From an uncultured Bacilli bacterium (lineage in GTDB: Bacteria; Bacillota_I; Bacilli_A; RFN20; CAG-826), in the NCBI GenBank assembly GCA_934168325.1, contig CAKPNG010000003.1:3500-67499 (forward strand): a DNA stretch of 64,000 nucleotides, given 5' to 3'. The position numbers and the translations under genes are program-made. The notes under the pieces were generated by a model. That model was not told the origin of the DNA. It was given only the letters and a program-made list of their open reading frames with translations, and did no database searches. Numbering within the stretch: the first letter of the stretch is position 1; the number at the start of each line of letters is the position of its first letter. This document shows, in pieces, positions 51,543 through 61,226 of the stretch.

Positions 51543-53477
51543 TTATAATTTAATATCTTTATCTAAGATTTGATTTTGATATATATCTAATTGAGAATCT
51601 ATTTCTAATTCTTTAAATTGATTCATATATAAAGAATAATAATATCCTTTTTTATTCATTAATTCTTTATGAGTGCCGTTTTCTATAATATAGCCATCTT
51701 TCATAACAAATATTGAATCACAATTAACGATAGTAGATAATCTATGAGCAATCATAATAGAAGTTCTACCTTTAAGCATTTTATCTATAGATGATTGAAT
51801 TTTAGCTTCTGTTTCAGTATCGATAGAAGAAGTAGCTTCATCTAATATTAATATAGATGGATTTCTAATTAATGCTCTAGCAAAAGATATTAATTGTTTT
51901 TGTCCTAAAGATAATTCACTACCTCCATCTTTTAAATAAGTATTATAGCCATCTTTTAAGTTAGATATAAATTCATCAATATCTAATAATTTACAGATTG
52001 AAATTGTTTCTTCTTTAGTAGCGTTATGATTTCCATATCTTATATTATCTAAAATAGTTCCTTTAAAAATAAATGGAGTTTGTTGAACATACCCTATATT
52101 AGATCTAAGCCAACCAACGGATCTTGCTTTATAATCTAAACCATCTATTAAAATAGTTCCTTTAGTAGGCTCATAAAATCTACATAATAAATTGACAGTT
52201 GTAGATTTACCACTTCCTGTTTCTCCAACAAAAGCAACACTAGTTCCTTCTTTAATAGTTAAATTTAAATCATGAATAATTTCAGTATCTTTATTATAAG
52301 AGAAGTAGATGTGACTAAATTCAATATCACCTTTAATTTTTTCAAAATTTTCTACTTTATTATTAAAAATATCTCCATATTTTTCTATTACTTCAGGAGT
52401 GTCAACTAATTCTGGTTTAGTATCAAGTAAAGAAAACATTTTTTCAACGTTAGCTTGAGCATTCATTAATTCAGAAAATAGTTCACTAAGTTGTTTTAAT
52501 GGATCATAAATTTGATTAACAAATCCAATAAATTAAACTAAAGTAGCAGTATTAAAAGTAGTTTCTTTATTAGCTCCAAATATAGGGAATAAGATAATAA
52601 TTAAAGCAGAAGTTAATGAACTAATAATAGAAATTATAGGATAAAAACTAGCACCAACTTTCATTGATTTACGTCTTTTAACCATGACATCATTCGTAAT
52701 TTCTTTACTTTCTTCAAATATTGTTTCTTCAATTGCTAAAGTCTTAATTGTTTGAGATCCATTAATACATTCACTAAGCCATCTAGCAAAATCACTATAA
52801 GCATTTCTAGCAATTCTACTGGCTTTTAGAATGATTTTTTCAAAAAAGACGATGATAATGAAAACAAAAGGGGTAGTAGCTAAGATGATTAAAGATAGCT
52901 CCCAATTGATTGTAAACATTGTAATAAGAGTAAAAAGTAATGCTAAAATAATCCAAAAAACATTGATCAAACTATTACCAACTATATCGCCAATATTACT
53001 AGCATCATTTTGTAATCTAGATATAAGCCAACCGCTAGGAGTCTTATCATAATAATTAAATGAAAGTTCTTGAATTTTCTTAAAAGCATCAGTTCTTAAA
53101 CTAGTCATAATCTTCATAGCAAAGTAATTAGAAAAATAGAAAACTATAAAAATTCCAACACTTCTAATAAGAATCATAATTATATAAATTATGATGTAAT
53201 TTAAGAAAGTTAAAGTAAAATTAAAACCTAAAATTTTTAGATTTAAATTAACTTTAAAAATGTCAGTATAAAAATTTAAATCGGTTTTACTAGCATTAAT
53301 TAAAGCGGCATTCATACTAGGAACAAAACTAGAATCATAAAAAGAAACTGCCATTAGCCAAAAGATAAGTAAAATAATAAGAGGCCATAAAGGAAGTAAA
53401 TATTTAAATACTTTTAACCAAACTCTTAAATCTATTTTTTTATTTGTAGTTACATCTTTATATACATTCGTTGACAT
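51543..53477 (-). pseudogene. ABC exporter half-transporter interrupted by an in-frame stop
   Basis: Read through, this is a 644-residue half-transporter. The membrane domain opens around LLPLWPLIILLIFWLMAVSF; the nucleotide-binding domain has GETGSGKST, signature LSLGQKQ and LILDEATSSID with the catalytic Glu. Codon 315 (complement of 52533-52535) is TAA, between the fifth and sixth helices, directly followed in frame by FIGFVNQIYDPLKQLSEL, the expected continuation. Thus a 314-residue membrane fragment and a possible 307-residue ATPase fragment from the ATG at 52466 remain. That ATG has no ribosome binding site. It partners the gene at 53481. Recent nonsense mutation, sequencing error or stop readthrough are the options. 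Confidence 0.8.
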
Positions 53478-53480
53478 AAT

Positions 53481-55304
53481 TTACACCATCTTTGTTTGAA
53501 TATCATAGATCTTTTTATATAGACCATCTTTTGAAACTAATTCTTTATGATTACCAGACTCAATAATTTTACCTTCATCTAAAACAATAATTAAATCAGC
53601 ATCTTTAGCAGTAGAAATACGATGCGTAATAATTAAAGTAGTAGCTTCTTTTTCATATTCCTTTAATGATTTTCTAATTTGAAAATCAGTTTCAGTATCA
53701 ACAGCACTTAAAGAATCATCAAATATCAATATTGGAGTTTTCTTTAATAAAGCTCTAGCAATAGCTAGACGTTGCTTTTGACCACCACTTAAAGTAGTTC
53801 CTTTTTCTCCAACAGGAGTATCATAACCATCTTTAAATTTATTAATAGAATCATCAATATGAGAAATTCTTGTAACACTTCTAACTTCTTCAAAATCAGT
53901 ATCTTTATTAGTAATAGTGATATTTTCTTTAATAGTTTTAGAAAATAAGAAAGGTTCTTGTAAAACTATTGAAATATTATTTCTTAAACAATTCTTTTGA
54001 ATATTTTTTAATTCAACTCCATCGATAGTAATAGAACCAGAACTATAATCAAATAATCTAGTAAGTAAATAAACTAAAGTAGATTTACCACTCCCAGTTT
54101 TACCCATAATCGCAATTGTTTGACCTTTATTTATCTTAAAAGATATATTTTTTAAAGTATCAATATTACTATCTTCATAATTAAAAGATACATTATTAAA
54201 TTTTATATTACCTTTAATATCAATAATTTCACCACTATCAATATCTTCTAAAGGATAATCTAATAAGATATTAATTCTATCTAAACTAGCACTAGCTTGA
54301 GCTAAATTACTTAAAACAGTAGCAACATCTCTAATAGGCCAAACCATCATAGAAACAAAACTAAAACTAATAACTAAAGTACCAACACTAATTTGTTTAG
54401 TAAATATAAGATAAAATCCAAATATTGTAGTTAAAGCTATTTGACTAAAAACAAATATATCACTACTAGCAAAAAAGAAAGCAGATAGCCTTCTCCAACT
54501 TAAATATTTTCCTTTATAATCATTTATATATTTATTAAAATCATTAACTTCATAAGCTTCATTATTAAAAGCTTTAACTAGTCTAACACTAGCTAAATTT
54601 TCTTCAATTTTACCAGTCATTTGAGATTCAGAATCATCAGTAATACGATATCTTTTTCTAACGTCTTTTATAATAAAGAAACTATAAATAAACATAAAAG
54701 GCATTAAACACATTGAAATAAGTGCTATTTTATAATTGGTTATACATAAAATAGTAAAAGATATAGCAACTATAAAGAATGTATAAACAATTAAAGATAT
54801 ATTAAAACCAAAGAATCTTTTTAAAACATCTTCATCTCTAGTACAAGTTTGAATAATATCACCTTTATTTAAAGATTTAATTGTAGAAAATGGTAATCTT
54901 TCAATATGATAGAAAAGAAGTTGTTGCATATTTTTACTCATTCTTGCCATAAAATCACTTCTTTGAAAGAATCTTATTAAAGATATTATTCCACCAATAA
55001 TAGCAAATCCTAAAATAATAACTGCAAACATATATAGATGAGTAGATAAAAACTTAATTCCACCAAATGAATTAATAAATAATTTTTCTAATATATCAAT
55101 ATCATTTAAATCTGTTAATAAGATCTCTTTATTAAAAGATAAATTTAATCTACCTTGGGCTTCTAATATATCAACTAATACTTTAGTAGCATAAGTTGAT
55201 AAAAGCATAAATAAAACACTAAAAAACATTAAGATAAAATAAGTAATATATTCAATTTTACAATCTTTAATTAATAGATTTAAAGCCTTAACCATTTTCT
55301 TCAT
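53481..55304 (-). CDS. ABC exporter half-transporter with degenerate ATP site
   Basis: A 607-residue exporter subunit of the heterodimeric (BmrCD/LmrCD-like) kind. Six transmembrane helices are followed by a nucleotide-binding domain with GKTGSGKST, LSGGQKQRLAIARAL and ILIFDDSLSAVD. In the last, Asp replaces the catalytic Glu after Walker B. Such a degenerate site is normal in heterodimers and pairs with the altered signature (LSLGQ) of the partner at 51543. Likely substrates are drugs or lipids. Upstream, a TTTACA-N17-TAGAAT promoter ends nine bases before the ATG. The partner gene starts three bases after its stop. Confidence 0.92.
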   Translation of the reverse strand: MKKMVKALNLLIKDCKIEYITYFILMFFSVLFMLLSTYATKVLVDILEAQGRLNLSFNKEILLTDLNDIDILEKLFINSFGGIKFLSTHLYMFAVIILGFAIIGGIISLIRFFQRSDFMARMSKNMQQLLFYHIERLPFSTIKSLNKGDIIQTCTRDEDVLKRFFGFNISLIVYTFFIVAISFTILCITNYKIALISMCLMPFMFIYSFFIIKDVRKRYRITDDSESQMTGKIEENLASVRLVKAFNNEAYEVNDFNKYINDYKGKYLSWRRLSAFFFASSDIFVFSQIALTTIFGFYLIFTKQISVGTLVISFSFVSMMVWPIRDVATVLSNLAQASASLDRINILLDYPLEDIDSGEIIDIKGNIKFNNVSFNYEDSNIDTLKNISFKINKGQTIAIMGKTGSGKSTLVYLLTRLFDYSSGSITIDGVELKNIQKNCLRNNISIVLQEPFLFSKTIKENITITNKDTDFEEVRSVTRISHIDDSINKFKDGYDTPVGEKGTTLSGGQKQRLAIARALLKKTPILIFDDSLSAVDTETDFQIRKSLKEYEKEATTLIITHRISTAKDADLIIVLDEGKIIESGNHKELVSKDGLYKKIYDIQTKMV

Positions 55305-55313
55305 ATAGCCCCC

Positions 55314-55342
55314 ATTCTATTTGATATTTTACTTATTGTAAA
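55314..55342 (-). promoter_or_regulatory. Promoter of the ABC exporter genes
   Basis: On the minus strand: TTTACA (55337-55342), a 17-base spacer, TAGAAT (55314-55319). The -10 ends nine bases before the ATG, so the leader would be about two or three bases long. A G run (GGGGG) in that gap would then be at the transcript start. Confidence 0.6.
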
Positions 55343-55447
55343 GAGGGATAAATCTTTTCTAATTTTTTTTATTGTTTTTAAGTAAAAAGTCTACTAAATA
55401 AGGATATTTTTTTTAGAATTATATTATATAAATTATCTTTAATTGAC

Positions 55448-55467
55448 AATTTTTATATATAAAAATT
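55448..55467. repeat. 20-bp perfect palindrome upstream of the hydrogenase operon
   Basis: AATTTTTATATATAAAAATT, starting on the last base of a TTGACA hexamer (55443-55448). TTATAT 17 bases further on could be its -10. A redox-responsive operator is possible, but it does not match the Rex consensus. Confidence 0.4.
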
Positions 55468-55510
55468 ATATTATATAAAATCTTATCCATGGTTAACTTA
55501 CATTTTTCTT

Positions 55511-55539
55511 TTGTTATTTGAAAGGGGTTACATTATAAT
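55511..55539 (+). promoter_or_regulatory. Proximal promoter of the hydrogenase operon
   Basis: TTGTTA at 55511-55516, a 17-base spacer and TATAAT at 55534-55539, followed by the ribosome binding site TAGGAG. Confidence 0.6.
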
Positions 55540-55557
55540 CTAAAAGATAGGAGAAAT

Positions 55558-56052
55558 ATGAATATGCATTTAAGAAAAGAAGCAGTAGATATTATAACAA
55601 ATATTTGTGCAAAGTATAAAAACGAACCATCTCCATTGATGTTAGTTTTATCTGAAACACAAAAAGAATATGGTTATATACCTTTAGAAGTTCAAGAGAT
55701 TATCTCTAGTGAACTAGATATACCAGTTAGTGAAATCTATGGTGTTGTTACTTTCTATTCATTTTTTAGTTTGACACCAAAAGGTAGATTTGTTATTGGA
55801 GTTTGTTTAGGAACAGCCTGTTACGTTAAAGGTGGTCAAAATATATTAGACAAATTCTCAGAATTATTAAAAATTAAGCCAGGTCAAACAACTGAAGATG
55901 GATTATTTACTCTTGATGCTCTTAGATGTATTGGAGCATGTGGAATTGCTCCAGCTATTTCAATTAATGGTAAAGTTTATCCTAAAGTTACCCTTTCTGG
56001 TGTAAAAAAGATAATCGACGAATATCGTGAATTAGATAAGAAAGGAGCATAA
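55558..56052 (+). CDS. hydC: Hydrogenase subunit, NuoE-like [2Fe-2S] protein
   Basis: A 164-residue thioredoxin-fold ferredoxin. Ligands are visible in CLGTACYVKGG and, about 40 residues later, CIGACGIAPA. A helical N-terminal part contains PLEVQEIISSELDIPVSEIYG, as in NuoE/HydC proteins. It is the small subunit of the trimeric NAD- and ferredoxin-dependent [FeFe] hydrogenase encoded with the next two genes. A second ATG lies six bases into the gene and could be the actual start. Confidence 0.93.
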   Translation: MNMHLRKEAVDIITNICAKYKNEPSPLMLVLSETQKEYGYIPLEVQEIISSELDIPVSEIYGVVTFYSFFSLTPKGRFVIGVCLGTACYVKGGQNILDKFSELLKIKPGQTTEDGLFTLDALRCIGACGIAPAISINGKVYPKVTLSGVKKIIDEYRELDKKGA

Positions 56053-56053
56053 G

Positions 56054-57931
56054 ATGGCTATTAAGAAATTTAAAACTGAAACTGAATTAGTTAGTGAACT
56101 TAAATCTTGTTCTAAATGTTTACAATCTAAATTCGATGGAAAAGATGGAAAAAGACATATCGTTGTTTGTGGTGGTACTGGATGTTTATCAAGTGATTCT
56201 CAAGCAATTATTGATAAATTAAAAGCACTTATTAAAGAAAAGAAACTCGAAGATAAAGTAACAGTTAATGTTGTTGGTTGCTTTGGATTCTGTTCTCAAG
56301 GTCCTTTCGTTAAAATTTATCCTGAAGATAGACTTTATCACGCTGTTAAAGTATCAGATTGTGAAAAAATTATTGAAGAAGATATTATTAATGGTAAATG
56401 TATTGAAGAATTATTATATTTAGATCCTATAGTTAATAAAAAAGTCGAAAGACAAGATGATATTACTTTCTATAAAAAACAATTACGTATTGCATTACAT
56501 GGTTGTGGAACTATTAATCCTGAAGATTTAAAAGAAGCTTTTGGATATGATGCTTTTGTTGGATTAATTAATGCATTACATATGGATAGAAAAGAAGTTA
56601 TCCAAGAAATGATTGATTCTGGATTAAGAGGCCGTGGAGGCGGTGGATTCTTAACTGGTAAAAAATGGAATTTTGCTTATTTACAAGAAAATGATACAAA
56701 ATACGTCGTTTGTAATGGTGATGAAGGCGATCCAGGTGCATTCATGGATAGATCAATCTTAGAAGGTAACCCAGTATCAGTTATTGAAGGTATGATGATT
56801 GCAGGTTATGCAATTGGAGCAGAAAACGGATATTTCTATATTCGTGCTGAATATCCTATCGCTGTTAATAGACTTGCTAAAGCAATCGAAGAACTTCGTG
56901 CAGTTGGTTTACTTGGTAAAAATATTTTAGGAAGTAATTTTAATTTTGATTGTCATATTAGATATGGAGCTGGTGCTTTTGTTTGTGGTGAAGAAACAGC
57001 TTTATTAAATTCAATTGAAGGTAAAAGAGGTATGCCTAGACCTCGTCCACCATTCCCAGCAATTAAAGGTTTATGGGGTAAACCTACAATTATAAATAAC
57101 GTTGAAACATTAGCTAATGTTCCTTATATATTAAGAGTAGGTGCTAAAGAATTTAAAAAGATTGGTACAAAAAATTCGACTGGAACGAAGGTTTTTGCTT
57201 TAGGTGGTAAAGTTAAAAATGTTGGTTTAGTTGAAGTACCTATGGGAACTACTTTACGTGAACTTGTTTTTGATATTGGTGGAGGAATTCCTAATAATAA
57301 AAGATTCCAAGCTATTCAAACTGGTGGACCAAGTGGAGGATGTTTAACATTAAGTGAACTTGATACACCGATTGATTTTGATAATCTTATTGAAAAAGGT
57401 TCAATGATGGGAAGTGGTGGCGCTATCGTTATGGATGAAGATAACTGTATGGTTGATGTCGCTAAATTCTATCTTGAATTTATTTGTGATGAATCTTGTG
57501 GTAAATGTTCTCAATGTAGAATTGGTACTAAAAGATTATTAGAAATCATTACTAGAATTACTGATGGTAAAGGAACTATGGAAGATATTGAAAAACTTGA
57601 AACATTAGCTCATTCAATTCAAGTAGGATCTCTTTGCGGTTTAGGTCAAACAGCACCTAACCCAGTATTATCAACATTACATAAATTTAAAGAAGTTTAT
57701 CTTAGACATATTAATGATAAAAAATGTGATGCTGGTGTTTGTAAGAATTTAATTTCATACCATATTGATCCTGAAAAATGTAAAAAATGTTCTTTATGCG
57801 CTAGAAATTGTCCACCTAATGCTATTAGTGGTGTTGTTGGTAAAGAACCATTTGTTATTGATCAAAATAAATGTATTAAATGTGGTACTTGTATAAGTGC
57901 ATGTAAATTTAATGCTATATATAAAGAATAA
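56054..57931 (+). CDS. hydB: Hydrogenase subunit, NuoF-like NADH/FMN protein
   Basis: A 625-residue subunit with four parts. A thioredoxin-like [2Fe-2S] domain is at the N-terminus (CGGTGC, then VGCFGFCSQGP). The NADH/FMN domain has GLRGRGGGGFLTGKKW near 193 and CNGDEGDPGAFMDR. A [4Fe-4S] motif, CGKCSQCRIGTKR, follows, and a C-terminal bacterial ferredoxin has CKKCSLCARNCP and CIKCGTCISACK. It binds NAD(H) and FMN and is the site where electrons split or join between NADH and ferredoxin in bifurcating hydrogenases. It starts one base after the hydC stop. Confidence 0.95.
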   Translation: MAIKKFKTETELVSELKSCSKCLQSKFDGKDGKRHIVVCGGTGCLSSDSQAIIDKLKALIKEKKLEDKVTVNVVGCFGFCSQGPFVKIYPEDRLYHAVKVSDCEKIIEEDIINGKCIEELLYLDPIVNKKVERQDDITFYKKQLRIALHGCGTINPEDLKEAFGYDAFVGLINALHMDRKEVIQEMIDSGLRGRGGGGFLTGKKWNFAYLQENDTKYVVCNGDEGDPGAFMDRSILEGNPVSVIEGMMIAGYAIGAENGYFYIRAEYPIAVNRLAKAIEELRAVGLLGKNILGSNFNFDCHIRYGAGAFVCGEETALLNSIEGKRGMPRPRPPFPAIKGLWGKPTIINNVETLANVPYILRVGAKEFKKIGTKNSTGTKVFALGGKVKNVGLVEVPMGTTLRELVFDIGGGIPNNKRFQAIQTGGPSGGCLTLSELDTPIDFDNLIEKGSMMGSGGAIVMDEDNCMVDVAKFYLEFICDESCGKCSQCRIGTKRLLEIITRITDGKGTMEDIEKLETLAHSIQVGSLCGLGQTAPNPVLSTLHKFKEVYLRHINDKKCDAGVCKNLISYHIDPEKCKKCSLCARNCPPNAISGVVGKEPFVIDQNKCIKCGTCISACKFNAIYKE

Positions 57932-57941
57932 GGAGACTAAT

Positions 57942-59723
57942 ATGGGAAAAATTACTGTTTATTTTGAAAACAAACCTTATTTAGTAGATGATAATTTAAC
58001 TATATTAGAGGCTGCTAAAATTTGTGGATATAACATTCCTAATTTATGTACATGGAAAAAAGGAATGTGCTCTGTTGCTAGTTGTAGAGTATGTTTAGTT
58101 AAAGTAGAAGGAGAAAGAAGACTTGTTCCATCTTGTGCTTATCCTGTTAGAGATGGCTTAAAAGTATTTATTAGTGATCCTGATGCAGTTGTAGCTAGAA
58201 GAACTAGTGTTGAATTACTTTTATCAAATCACTCTTTATCATGTCAAACATGTAGAAAAAACGGTAAATGTGAATTACTTGAAGTTTCTAAAAGAGTTGG
58301 AGCTGAACCTGATAAATATTTAGGTGAAAAAACTAAAACTACATATGATGATGTCGCTCCAGGACTTATTAGAGATACTTCAAAATGTATTTTATGTGGT
58401 AGATGTATTTCAGCTTGTAAAGAAATTCAAGGTATTGGAATTCTTGGATTTGAAAAAAGAGGTTTCAATACTTTTGTTGGACCAAGTGAAAATAGATCAT
58501 TTAATAATGTTCCATGTATTCAATGTGGTCAATGTACATTAGTTTGTCCAACTGGAGCTTTAATGGAACATTCTGAAATTGATAAATTAGATAAAGCTTT
58601 CCAAGAAGGAAAATATGTTATAGTTCAAACTGCTCCTGCAGTTAGAGCAACTTTAGGTGAAGAATTTGGTGATAAAATTGGTACTAATTCCGAAGGAAAA
58701 ATGGTTGCTGCTTTAAGAAGACTTGGATTTTACAAGGTTTTTGATACAAATTTTGGAGCTGATTTAACTATTACTGAAGAAGCTAATGAATTTGTTCAAA
58801 GAGTTATTACTCATCAACCAATGCCTATGATTACATCATGTTCTCCAGGTTGGATTAATTATATTGAATATTATTATCCTGAACTTTTATCTCATTTATC
58901 AAGTTGTAAATCACCTCATGAAATGATGGGAGCAATTATTAAATCATATTATGCAGAAAAGAAAAATATTGATAGAAGTAAGATTACTGTCGTATCAATT
59001 ATGCCTTGTACTGCTAAAAAATATGAAAAAGAAAGAGAAGCTAATTCAGTTGATGGAATTAAAGATGTCGATATAGTTTTAACTACTAGAGAATTAGCAG
59101 CTTTAATTAGAAGAAGTGGTATTATTTGGAATAAATTACCTAATGAAAAATTTGATGATGATTTAATTGGTGAATCTAGTGGTGCTGCTGATATTTTTGG
59201 TGCTAGTGGTGGAGTTATGGAAGCTGCAGTTAGAACTGCTTATAATATCTTAACTAGTGAAGAAATGGAACCAATTGATTTTACTCCTGTTAGAGGACTT
59301 GAGGGTATAAAAGAAGCTGAAATTTCTATTTTAGGAGCAAAATATCATTTAGCAGTTTGTAGTGGTATGAAAAATGCTAAAGTTTTATTAGAAAAGATTA
59401 AACATCATGAAAATAAATATGATTTCATTGAAGTAATGGGATGTCCTGGTGGATGTGTTAATGGTGGTGGTCAACCTTATGTCTATCCAGTATTCTTAGA
59501 AAATGAAGATGATAATATCTTAGATACTTATGTTAGTAAAAGAGCTGCTGTTTTATATAATTTAGATAAAGCTAAAGAAGTAAGAAGATCTCATTTAAAT
59601 AAAGATATTATTACTTTATATAAAACTTATTTAGGAGAATATGGTTCACCTTTAGCTCATAAATTATTACATACTCATTATAATGCTCATCGTGAAAGAT
59701 ATCCTGATTTAAATAATAAATAA
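57942..59723 (+). CDS. hydA: [FeFe] hydrogenase catalytic subunit
   Basis: A 593-residue catalytic subunit. In order: a [2Fe-2S] domain (CSVASCRVC), the His-Cys3 cluster motif HSLSCQTCRKNGKC, two [4Fe-4S] clusters (CILCGRCISAC; CIQCGQCTLVCP) and the H-cluster domain. H-cluster loops read TSCSPGW (L1), MPCTAKKYE (L2) and MGCPGGCVNGGGQP (L3). L1 has Ser where many enzymes have a second Cys; I recall the same form in other bifurcating HydA proteins. I start at the ATG with AAGGAG, not at a longer frame inside hydB. It makes or oxidises H2. The maturases HydE, HydF and HydG are not in this window. Confidence 0.96.
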   Translation: MGKITVYFENKPYLVDDNLTILEAAKICGYNIPNLCTWKKGMCSVASCRVCLVKVEGERRLVPSCAYPVRDGLKVFISDPDAVVARRTSVELLLSNHSLSCQTCRKNGKCELLEVSKRVGAEPDKYLGEKTKTTYDDVAPGLIRDTSKCILCGRCISACKEIQGIGILGFEKRGFNTFVGPSENRSFNNVPCIQCGQCTLVCPTGALMEHSEIDKLDKAFQEGKYVIVQTAPAVRATLGEEFGDKIGTNSEGKMVAALRRLGFYKVFDTNFGADLTITEEANEFVQRVITHQPMPMITSCSPGWINYIEYYYPELLSHLSSCKSPHEMMGAIIKSYYAEKKNIDRSKITVVSIMPCTAKKYEKEREANSVDGIKDVDIVLTTRELAALIRRSGIIWNKLPNEKFDDDLIGESSGAADIFGASGGVMEAAVRTAYNILTSEEMEPIDFTPVRGLEGIKEAEISILGAKYHLAVCSGMKNAKVLLEKIKHHENKYDFIEVMGCPGGCVNGGGQPYVYPVFLENEDDNILDTYVSKRAAVLYNLDKAKEVRRSHLNKDIITLYKTYLGEYGSPLAHKLLHTHYNAHRERYPDLNNK

Positions 59724-59752
59724 TATTTATATATTTAATTAATTAGAATTAT

Positions 59753-59788
59753 AAAAATCGTAATTAGATTAAATAATTACGATTTTTT
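59753..59788 (+). terminator. Rho-independent terminator of the hydrogenase operon
   Basis: AAAAATCGTAATTA and TAATTACGATTTTT form a 14-bp perfect stem with a GATTAAA loop and a T tail. Confidence 0.9.
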
Positions 59789-60015
59789 ATGTTGATTAGT
59801 AGTTTTTATTAATTAAATATAAGTATAAGAAGAGTTTCTAGAAAGAATTAATGCGTAAATACGCAAAAATTTTTAGTATCTAATTTATTTTTTAGTTATT
59901 CTATCGAACACTTTTGCTAATTTTAGTAAAAGTGTCTCATTGCACGAAACAATATTGTTGGTTTTTGATAAAGTGTATCGCAAACTTAAGTTAATTAATA
60001 TATTGAGGTGATTTT
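59789..60015 (+). other. Gap with a strong hairpin before the ATPase gene
   Basis: No gene is seen. ACACTTTT (59908-59915) pairs with AAAAGTGT (59928-59935), extended inward by a G-T pair and CTA/TAG. It has no T run, so it is not an ordinary terminator. A small palindrome ACAATATTGT follows near 59950. It may be a leader structure or a protein site. Confidence 0.35.
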
Positions 60016-61196
60016 ATGATAATTAGAGAAAAATACTTAAAAATGATTAGAGGCTTTTATGATAGTGATTTAGTAAAAGTTATTACTGGTGTTAGAAGAT
60101 GTGGAAAATCTGTAATTTTAGAAACAATAATTAATGAAATTAAAGAAAAAACAGATAATGTTATATATTTAAATTTTGAAAAAACAAGTGATTTTTCAAA
60201 AGCTAGTAATGTAAATGAACTAATTAATTATGTTAAAAGTAATAGAAAAGAAGGAAAATGCTATTGTTTCTTTGATGAAATTCAAGAGATTGATAATTGG
60301 CAAGTTGCAGTTAAAGACTTAAGACTAGATAATTGCTCAGTTTTTGTTACTAGTTCAAATTCAAAGTTATTATCTAGTGAATTTCTAACTTTATTAAGTG
60401 GTCGATTTGTTTCTTTTAGAATTAGACCTTTTGTATATAAAGAAATAAAAGAATATTCTAAAGAACTTAATATCGATATTGATATAGCTAATTATTTAGT
60501 ATGGGGTGGATTTCCTGGTAGATTTATAAATACTACAATTGATGAAACTAAAACATATTTAACTGATTTAGAAAATACAATAGTTATTAATGATTTAATT
60601 AAAAGATATAAGATTAAAAAAGAAGTAGCTTTTAAAAGATTACTAACTATATTTTGTGTAGTAATTCTAGAATTTTCTCAATTAGATCGATATATAAATA
60701 TATGAAAAATGATTTTCCTGATGTTTCTTTATCTACAATTTCTAGATTCATCGAATATTTAAAAGAAGCTTATATAATTGATGAAATTCCTCAATATTCA
60801 ACTAAAACAAAAAGAGAATTAAAATATTATGGAAAAATATATGATAGTAATGTATGTTTTTCTTCTTTAAGAGCAAATAATAATCGATATGATTTAGATC
60901 ATAATCTTGAAAATATTGTATATAATGAACTTCTTTATATGGAATATGATTTAAAAGCATTCGATAATAATGGTAAAGAAATAGATTTTATAGCTTCAAA
61001 AGATAATAAAACATATTTTATTCAAGTAGCTTATAGCGTAGCAAATGAATTAGCTTATGAAAGAGAAATGAGTGCTTTTGATAAGTTAGATAATCGAAGT
61101 CAAAAAATATTAATTACAAATGATATTATTGACTATTCAACTTCAGTTATTAGACATATTAAATTAATAGATTTTTTAATGATGGAAGATTTATAA
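60016..61196 (+). pseudogene. AAA/DUF4143 family ATPase with a frameshift
   Basis: The first part is a normal start of this ATPase family: TGVRRCGKSVI (Walker A) near residue 24 and YCFFDEIQEI (Walker B) near 78, then SGRFVSFRIRPF. After about residue 213 (KRLLTI) the frame fails and stops at 60705. The continuation CSNSRIFSIRSIYKYMKNDF is in another frame, from about 60654, and runs on through the DUF4143 C-terminal nuclease-like part (LENIVYNELLY, EIDFIAS, YFIQVAYS) to 61196. The junction lies in ACTATATTTTGTG, near 60646-60658. Either a real decay event or an indel error. Related ATPases are numerous in gut anaerobes and often lie next to unrelated genes. Confidence 0.85.
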
Positions 61197-61226
61197 AAAA
61201 TATATAAAAGAAATAGAAGAATTTAA

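Noticed and set aside
53481..55304. Missing catalytic Glu in the ABC exporter as a damaging mutation
   Set aside because: Asp at this position is the usual state of the degenerate site in heterodimeric exporters and matches the altered signature in the partner.
57942..59723. Loss of an H-cluster cysteine in HydA (TSCSPGW)
   Set aside because: As far as I recall, the same L1 form occurs in other bifurcating hydrogenases. All other loops are intact, so I do not call the enzyme defective.
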